From NCBI GenBank assembly GCA_964433755.1, contig CAYSSR010000003.1:434001-498000 (forward strand): DNA of 64,000 bases, in the 5' to 3' direction. Within the stretch, counting starts at the first letter, position 1, and every line of letters starts with the position of its first letter. The translations under genes were made by a program, and so were the position numbers. Under the pieces are notes generated by a model. The model was not told where the DNA came from, did no database searches, and saw only the letters and a program-made list of their open reading frames with translations. This stretch comes from JAUVXJ01 sp964433755 (GTDB taxonomy: Bacteria > Chloroflexota > Anaerolineae > UBA7937 > B3-Chlor). Positions 59,699-64,000 of the stretch are shown here, piece by piece.

Positions 59699-59738
59699 GC
59701 GGAGTTGCGCTTTTGGTCGCTAGACTAGGTCCTCGCGT

Positions 59739-59990
59739 CTACCAACGGCCATAGGCAGGCCGCGGGGCTTCTTGCGTGACTACCAGGTCCACGGCCCGAG
59801 GTCCGCGAGGGTCATTCTGGATGACAAACTCCACCTTGTCTCCCTCATAAAGAGAACGTGGACCCCCAGCGCGGATGCCGGAGTAGTGGACGAATACGTC
59901 CTCGCCCCCATCACGGACTATGAAGCCGTAGCCCTTACGGTCACTGAACCACTTGACTGTGCCCTCGATCCTTTCCTGCTGCTCTTCCAC
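59739..59990 (-). CDS. cold-shock domain protein
   Basis: GTG 59990 (VEEQQERIEGTVKWFSDRKG) gives 83 residues. RNP1 KGYGFI and RNP2 VFVHY are intact, with GTVKWF at the start of the OB fold; it binds single-stranded RNA/DNA as an RNA chaperone. The frame is open far upstream, but the family size and the AAAGGAG about 13 bases upstream support this start. The C-terminal tail APRPAYGRW is an extension. A leader of about 150 bases from a strong promoter fits cspA-type RNA-level control. Confidence 0.92.
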   Translation of the reverse strand: MEEQQERIEGTVKWFSDRKGYGFIVRDGGEDVFVHYSGIRAGGPRSLYEGDKVEFVIQNDPRGPRAVDLVVTQEAPRPAYGRW

Positions 59991-60148
59991 GGCTGCTGTA
60001 CACTCCTTTCTATGAGGGTTTGAAGGTGCGGCTGTGCCCCAAGAAGCCTCAGCACTTACACAACGCCGCGCCGTCCAGAAAGAGAAAGCAGCCACGGATG
60101 AGCCCCTCCCTTCTGCGACTGGCCAGACCGATGTGTACCTTCCATTGT

Positions 60149-60177
60149 AGAATAGCACAGGTTTTGACTCTTGTCAA
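60149..60177 (-). promoter_or_regulatory. cold-shock gene promoter
   Basis: On the minus strand TTGACA (60177-60172), 17 bases, TATTCT (60154-60149). The start near 60142 leaves a leader of about 150 bases before GTG 59990. Confidence 0.8.
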
Positions 60178-60273
60178 GTAAGAAGAAACGATAATGTTGA
60201 TGATGGTGCTAGTATCGGAAGAAATGTCTCACTCCTTTACAATTGGTGGACAAAGACCGGTGAATCCGCCTGC

Positions 60274-60302
60274 TTGACAAAGGGAAGGGTTCCTGTTATA
60301 AT
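60274..60302 (+). promoter_or_regulatory. consensus promoter of the imuB-dnaE2 cassette
   Basis: TTGACA (60274-60279), 17 bases, TATAAT (60297-60302). A perfect sigma-70-type promoter, which implies tight repression when not needed. Confidence 0.9.
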
Positions 60303-60303
60303 A

Positions 60304-60317
60304 AGAACAAATGTTCT
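60304..60317 (+). promoter_or_regulatory. LexA/DinR-type SOS box
   Basis: AGAACAAATGTTCT contains GAAC-N4-GTTC, the Gram-positive SOS operator, with 6-bp perfect arms. It starts one base after the -10 and covers the transcription start, so LexA bound here would block the mutasome genes until DNA damage. Confidence 0.88.
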
Positions 60318-60481
60318 ATGGTGTGCCCCTCATAGATAGGGGACGAGGCTAAGGCCTCACCGCTCCCAGAGCGAACACCGCGCGGGAGCCTTCGGGTACC
60401 TGATCGACCATGCGTATGATCGGGGTAGCCGGGGGTTCCCGCGTTCTTGTTTCTCGATCCTGGCATATTCTCGACCCTAGC
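60318..60481 (+). promoter_or_regulatory. structured 5' leader of the imuB transcript
   Basis: The leader of about 240 bases from the start site to ATG 60548 holds several local stems, e.g. CCCCT/AGGGG (60323-60340) and GAGGC-TAAG-GCCTC (60344-60357). No known riboswitch motif is recognised. Confidence 0.45.
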
Positions 60482-60509
60482 GTAGCCGCACGGCATGCCG
60501 TGTGGCTAC
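60482..60509 (+). promoter_or_regulatory. 28-base palindromic hairpin before the imuB ribosome site
   Basis: Bases 60482-60509 are self-complementary from GTAGCC to GGCTAC with a CACGGCATGCCGTG core; the only non-Watson-Crick pair is a G-U at 60488/60503. It lies about 30 bases before the GGAGGAG ribosome site and could control read-through or translation. Confidence 0.65.
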
Positions 60510-60547
60510 ATCAAGGGAAGAAGATTCCCTATACTTCGGAGGAGACT

Positions 60548-61825
60548 ATGAAAGTCGCTTACGTCTTCGTTCCCCACTTTGCCCTGGCCGTGGAGGAGCG
60601 TGAGGACCCCTCTCTCAAACGTAAGCCCGTGGTCATCGGCGGGCTGCCCCACGAGAAGGGCAACGTCTACGAGGCCTCGCCCGAGGCTCTGGAGCAAGGC
60701 GTCAAGATAGGCATGTCCCTGCGCCAGGCCGAGGAGATCTGCCCCGAGGCTATCTTCCTACCCACCAGAGAAGAGAAGTATAGAGCGGCCTTCGAGGAGA
60801 TGTTGAAAGCCCTGGAGCCTTTCAGCCCCTTCATCGAGCCTCACGGTCTGGGTGGCGCCTATCTGGAGGTGAGTGGGTTGCAACGCCTCTATGGTCCCGA
60901 AAAGCGGCTGGGGCGGAGCATCATCGAGGCTGTCGAGGAGACCACTCATCTATCGATAAGGGGGGGCATAGCCAGAAACAAGTTCACGGCCAGGATCGCC
61001 GCCCTGGAGGGCATTGATGGGAAAGTCCAGATCATCGCCCCTGGGAAAGAGAGGGGGTTCCTCGAGGAGTTGCCGGTCACTCTACTGCCCATCAGCGACG
61101 AGATGCGAGGGCGACTGCACCTGCTGGGCATTCGTACTATGGGGCAGTTGGCCTCTCTGCCTAAGAGCGCCGTCCTGGCCCAGTTCGGCCTGGAGGGGAG
61201 GTGGGGCCACCAACTGGCGCGAGGCCAGGATAGGAGCAAGATCATCGGCCGGAGGGAGCAAGGCCCTCAAGAGTTGGAGTTTCGCTTCGAAGACCCCATC
61301 GAGGAGATGCAAGCTTTACAAACGATGGCGAAACAGCTCAGCGTAGAACTCCTGGCGCGGCTTCACTACTACGGTCGGGTCTGTGGAAAGGTGAGCGTGA
61401 CCCTGGAGTATGACACAGGTCGAGAAGAAGAAAAGCAGATCGCCCTCAGCGAGCCCAGCTCCGAGGAGCTCAAGATCGGGCTGGCCGTGGAGCGGCTGGT
61501 GGCGAGCTTCGATTGCGGAGACAGGGTCTCCGCCTTGAAGGTGTCCCTGGATCAGTTGACCCAGGGGAAAGGTCACCAATTGAGTCTCTTTTCCACCCGC
61601 ACGTTGCGCCAGAGGAGGATAGATAACGCCGTGGCCAACATCACGGGTAAGTACGGTTTCCACTGTTTCCTCCAGGCGCAGTTGCTCGACCTCCGCGCCG
61701 CCCTGCCCGAGAGGAGGTTCGCCCTGCTACGCCCTGAGGCACCGGCTGCGCGTTTTCCGGCGAAGAGAGACCATGAGCAGGCTCTACCAACCAGCACAAA
61801 GTATCGAGTCCACGAGTGGCGATAG
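60548..61825 (+). CDS. imuB: ImuB-like Y-family polymerase homologue, catalytically inactive
   Basis: ATG 60548 follows GGAGGAGACT; 425 residues. The Y-family fold is clear (KPVVIGGLPHEKGNVYEASPEA, RGGIARNKFTARIAA, LLGIRTMGQLASLP), but catalytic acids are lost: the N-terminal D-x-D region reads VFVPHFALAVE and the SIDEAYLD motif reads GLGGAYLEVSG. This is the ImuB condition: a non-catalytic adaptor that links DnaE2 to the beta clamp. The C-terminal HQLSLF could serve as a clamp-binding motif (QLSLF). First gene of an SOS-boxed cassette; no imuA is visible. Confidence 0.88.
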   Translation: MKVAYVFVPHFALAVEEREDPSLKRKPVVIGGLPHEKGNVYEASPEALEQGVKIGMSLRQAEEICPEAIFLPTREEKYRAAFEEMLKALEPFSPFIEPHGLGGAYLEVSGLQRLYGPEKRLGRSIIEAVEETTHLSIRGGIARNKFTARIAALEGIDGKVQIIAPGKERGFLEELPVTLLPISDEMRGRLHLLGIRTMGQLASLPKSAVLAQFGLEGRWGHQLARGQDRSKIIGRREQGPQELEFRFEDPIEEMQALQTMAKQLSVELLARLHYYGRVCGKVSVTLEYDTGREEEKQIALSEPSSEELKIGLAVERLVASFDCGDRVSALKVSLDQLTQGKGHQLSLFSTRTLRQRRIDNAVANITGKYGFHCFLQAQLLDLRAALPERRFALLRPEAPAARFPAKRDHEQALPTSTKYRVHEWR

Positions 61826-62027
61826 GGGCCAGCCCCTTGCCTTTCAATGGAGGGGAGAGGTCCACCGAGTCCTCCACCTGGGCAACCGCTGGCGCGTCCA
61901 TCTGGACTGGTGGCGGGTGGAGATCTGGAGGGAATACTTCCAGGTGGAGTCCCACACCGCCTTCACCTGCGTTATTTATCACGACCTCCTCACGGATGAA
62001 TGGTATCTGGAGCGCGTTTATGACTAG
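61773..62027 (+). CDS. DUF6504-like small protein between imuB and dnaE2
   Basis: 84 residues, ATG 61773, overlapping the imuB 3' end by 53 bases in another frame. It reads QPLAFQWRGEVHRVLHLGNR and ends DEWYLERVYD, the beta-rich pattern of the small DUF6504 proteins usually encoded between imuB and dnaE2. It resembles the wing of a nucleic-acid-binding fold with many Trp and Arg. Function unknown; its constant association with the mutasome suggests an accessory subunit. The long overlap with imuB implies translational coupling. Confidence 0.8.
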   Translation: MSRLYQPAQSIESTSGDRGQPLAFQWRGEVHRVLHLGNRWRVHLDWWRVEIWREYFQVESHTAFTCVIYHDLLTDEWYLERVYD

Positions 62028-62045
62028 GAGGAGCCGCTGCTGGAT

Positions 62046-62083
62046 GCATCCTTCGATACAGGCCTGCGGCCGACTCAAGATGC
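62046..62083 (+). repeat. REP-like palindromic repeat
   Basis: GCATCCTTCGATACA, hairpin GGCC-TGC-GGCC, GACTCAAGATGC. The loop is TGC instead of TTC. Confidence 0.7.
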
Positions 62084-62096
62084 ATGGGGTGGCTAT

Positions 62097-62152
62097 CACG
62101 GGGCCGTTCCTTCGATACGCTGCTTCGCAGCTACTCAGGATGCGGCCCCGTG
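62097..62152 (+). repeat. REP-like palindromic repeat with extended outer stem
   Basis: The outer arms CACGGGGCCG (62097-62106) and CGGCCCCGTG (62143-62152) pair perfectly around TTCCTTCGATACG, GCTGC-TTC-GCAGC and TACTCAGGATG. The outer sequence differs from other copies on both sides, yet pairs. Confidence 0.8.
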
Positions 62153-62208
62153 GTGATTGCTGGAGTCCCTTGGCACTGATGGCCTTACTCTCGAAACTGC
62201 TGCTGGAT

Positions 62209-62247
62209 GCATCTTTACCATGCGGGACAGCGGCCCACTCAGGATGC
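62209..62247 (+). repeat. REP-like palindromic repeat, degenerate
   Basis: GCATCTTTACCATGCGGG at the left and ACTCAGGATGC at the right; the inner hairpin is decayed. Confidence 0.5.
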
Positions 62248-62278
62248 TTGCATTGTATGCTTGGCTACTCCCAAGACA

Positions 62279-62317
62279 GCATGCTTCGATACGCCACTTC
62301 GTGGCTACTCAGCATGC
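62279..62317 (+). repeat. REP-like palindromic repeat
   Basis: GCATGCTTCGATAC, hairpin GCCAC-TTC-GTGGC, TACTCAGCATGC. A third inner-arm pair compared with GCTGC/GCAGC and GGCC/GGCC. Confidence 0.78.
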
Positions 62318-62399
62318 GGCGGGCTGGAATGATCGTTGCTCAGGTGAGTCAGCAGCCTTCGTGGCGAGTGCAGACGACTCTAACAACAAAGGAGGAAAA

Positions 62400-62420
62400 G
62401 CCTCCCCAGAAGAGGGAGGC
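62400..62420 (-). terminator. hairpin with T-run on the minus strand
   Basis: GCCTCCC (62400-62406) and GGGAGGC (62414-62420); on the minus strand it is followed by TTTTCC. No minus-strand gene ends here, so it may instead act on the plus transcript as a plain stem. Confidence 0.4.
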
Positions 62421-62516
62421 ACCGGGTGGGAGTGAATGATACAGGCACCAAGCATATCACCCCCCCAAAGCCCCTCTCATAAGGGAGGGGAGCCACAGAC
62501 CACGCGGTTCTGAAGC

Positions 62517-64000
62517 ATGCCAGACTACGTAGAACTACACTGCCACACCAACTACTCCATGCTGGACGGGGCCTCCCACCCCGAGGACCTCCTCGACCGG
62601 GCACTGGAGCTAGGTATGGACCGCCTGGCCGTCACCGACCATGATGGGCTGTACGGCGCGGTGCGCTTCTACCAGGGCGCCCTCCAGCGAGGTATCGAAC
62701 CCATCATCGGGGCGGAGTTAACCATGGACGGTGGCTACCACCTCGTGCTCCTGGCGGAGAACGACCAGGGCTACTCCAACCTCTCCCGCCTCATCAGCCA
62801 CGCCCAGTTGAGCCACAGCAAGGGGGAGGCCTCCTTGCCTTTCGCGGCGCTGGCCCCACACAAGGAAGGCCTGATCTGTCTCTCAGGCTGTTCTCGAGGG
62901 GAGGTCGCCTCCCACCTGCTGGCCCATCGGGAGAGGGAGGCCCTGGAAGCGGCCCAGAGGTACCTGCACCTCTTTGGTCCGCGGAGCTTCTTTCTCGAGC
63001 TGCAACACCATTTCCTGGAGGAGGACCAGCGCCTGATCAGGAAAATGTTGGACCTGGCCGGGCACCTGGGGGTGCAATACGTAGCCACCAACGACGTACA
63101 CTACGCCCGCCGGCAGGGACGCCGTCTCCACGACGTGCTCTCCTGCATCGCCAACCACACCACCCTGGACGAGGCGGGGAGCCTCCTGCGAGCCAACTCG
63201 GAGTACTACCTCAAGTCCCTCCAGGAGATGGAAGGGCTCTTCTCCCATCTGCCCCAGGCTTTGGCCAATACCAGGGCCATCGCGGAGCGCTGCCACGTCG
63301 ATCTCAACTTCTCTATCCACCGCCTGCCTCCCTTTCACCCGCCACCGGGGGAGACAGCCGCACGTTATCTGCGCCGCCTGTGCCTCGAGGGGACTGAGAG
63401 GAAGTACCCCTCCGTTACGGATAGGGTCCTGAAGCAACTGGACCACGAACTGGGGGTCATCCATCGCACGGGCCTGTCGGAGTACTTCCTCATCGTGTGG
63501 GACATCTGCCGCTACGCCCACGAGAGGGGCATCCCCGCTCAGGGTCGGGGCTCGGCCGCCAACTCCGTAGTGGCCTATCTGCTCGACATCACCCGGGTGG
63601 ATCCCATTGCCCACAACCTTCTCTTCGAGCGTTTCCTGAGCGAAGAGGCCAACACCATGCCCGACATCGACGTGGACTTCTCCGCCGACCACCGGGAAGA
63701 GGTGATCGAGTACGTCTACGACAAGTACGGCGAGGAGCACACGGCCATGGTCTGCAACGTGGTCACCTTCCGCGCCCGCAGCGCTGTGAGGGACGTGGGC
63801 AAGGCGCTAGGCTTTCCCCTGCCCCTCCTGGACCAGGCGGCCAAGGCCCTGGACACCAGGAGGGCCTCCCAGGTAGAGGAGGACCTGGAGAGGGTGAACG
63901 GCCTGGCCGAAAAGACAACCCACCTCCCCTGGCGGCAGTTGATCGAGCTCTGCCGGGAGATCGACTCCTTCCCCCGCCACCTGAGCATCCACGTGGGAGG
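62517..64000 (+). CDS. dnaE2: error-prone DNA polymerase DnaE2, 3' end outside window
   Basis: Open from ATG 62517 (MPDYVELHCHTNYSMLDG) to the right edge, about 494 codons of the roughly 1,050 expected. The PHP domain has ELHCHTNYSMLDGAS and AVTDHDGLYG metal ligands; the palm contains GRGSAANSVVAYLL and PDIDVDFSADHRE with the catalytic Asp pair. It is a C-family polymerase; the DnaE2 identity rests on the imuB/DUF6504 context and the short PHP-to-palm spacing. With ImuB it performs translesion synthesis under SOS control. No SD better than CTGAAGC precedes the ATG. Confidence 0.92.
   Translation, partial: MPDYVELHCHTNYSMLDGASHPEDLLDRALELGMDRLAVTDHDGLYGAVRFYQGALQRGIEPIIGAELTMDGGYHLVLLAENDQGYSNLSRLISHAQLSHSKGEASLPFAALAPHKEGLICLSGCSRGEVASHLLAHREREALEAAQRYLHLFGPRSFFLELQHHFLEEDQRLIRKMLDLAGHLGVQYVATNDVHYARRQGRRLHDVLSCIANHTTLDEAGSLLRANSEYYLKSLQEMEGLFSHLPQALANTRAIAERCHVDLNFSIHRLPPFHPPPGETAARYLRRLCLEGTERKYPSVTDRVLKQLDHELGVIHRTGLSEYFLIVWDICRYAHERGIPAQGRGSAANSVVAYLLDITRVDPIAHNLLFERFLSEEANTMPDIDVDFSADHREEVIEYVYDKYGEEHTAMVCNVVTFRARSAVRDVGKALGFPLPLLDQAAKALDTRRASQVEEDLERVNGLAEKTTHLPWRQLIELCREIDSFPRHLSIHVG

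Larger units (their letters stand above)
59173..59738. other. intergenic region with a repeat and a hairpin
   Basis: No supported gene. It contains one expanded REP-like repeat (59229-59282) and a 10-bp hairpin (59662-59698). Short frames here have no ribosome sites or recognisable products. Confidence 0.45.
62028..62516. other. intergenic repeat cluster between the DUF6504-like gene and dnaE2
   Basis: No gene. It contains four REP-like repeats and two hairpins (62400-62420; CCCCTC/GAGGGG at 62471-62490). The cluster separates dnaE2 from the SOS promoter; whether transcription crosses it is open. Confidence 0.6.

Noticed and set aside
59400..59723. Possible small genes on either strand
   Set aside because: Arg/Pro-rich or low-complexity products, no ribosome site, and the area holds a repeat and a hairpin.
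62046..62317. CRISPR array
   Set aside because: The repeats are irregularly spaced, vary in orientation and sequence, and are palindromic units rather than identical direct repeats with uniform spacers.

Overview
The window is GC-rich, densely coded bacterial chromosome with no tRNA, rRNA, CRISPR array or recognisable transposase. Many lipoproteins carry Pro/Thr-rich linkers and beta-propellers (NHL, PQQ, SBBP, BNR). There are large membrane glycosyltransferases with PA14 domains, a Gram-positive-type SOS box and an ImuB-like/DnaE2 cassette. Together these suggest a Chloroflexota (Anaerolineae-like) bacterium. The phylum call is an inference from gene style, not from a marker gene.

Layout. 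1-2082: 3' part of a HerA-like ATPase. 2497-19500 (minus strand): a 59-aa membrane peptide, a beta-helix lipoprotein, an HtrA-like protease with PPC domain, a GxxExxY protein between inverted repeats, a PrsW-like protein, an MFS exporter, a glycerophosphodiesterase, an isoprenylcysteine-methyltransferase-like protein, TspO plus class II photolyase, propeller lipoproteins and a penicillin-acylase-family hydrolase. 19673-21644 (plus): a molybdopterin-domain lipoprotein and a CPBP protease. 21759-29577 (plus): a decayed array of orphan RHS toxin tips, toxin tails and likely immunity genes. 29844-41061 (minus): an SBBP propeller, a broken lipoprotein gene, two PA14 glycosyltransferases, a PIG-L deacetylase, ferritin and an MgtC-like protein.

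41355-54480 is a phosphate island: phoB-phoR-pstS-pstC-pstA-pstB-arsC-phoU-arsC2, a convergent second transporter pstB2-pstA2-pstC2-pstS2, and a divergent third pstB followed by a membrane-anchored flavodoxin-like protein. A 23-bp promoter block, CCACGGG-N3-TGATAGAATGGCA, recurs upstream of phoB and of the third pstB. PHO-box-like repeats precede pstS. One arsC-like gene has Ser in place of the catalytic Cys.

54587-59990 holds a CDP-alcohol phosphatidyltransferase, a small membrane protein, an OMPDC-like protein with a slipin, an acyltransferase-like protein and a cold-shock protein with a long leader. 60274-64000 is a mutasome cassette: consensus promoter, SOS box, structured leader, imuB-like, DUF6504-like, and dnaE2 running off the right edge.

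The most notable items are the RHS tail/immunity array (21759-29577), the SOS-boxed imuB leader, the shared Pho promoter block with the Ser-variant arsC2, and a palindromic repeat family whose hairpin arms covary between copies.
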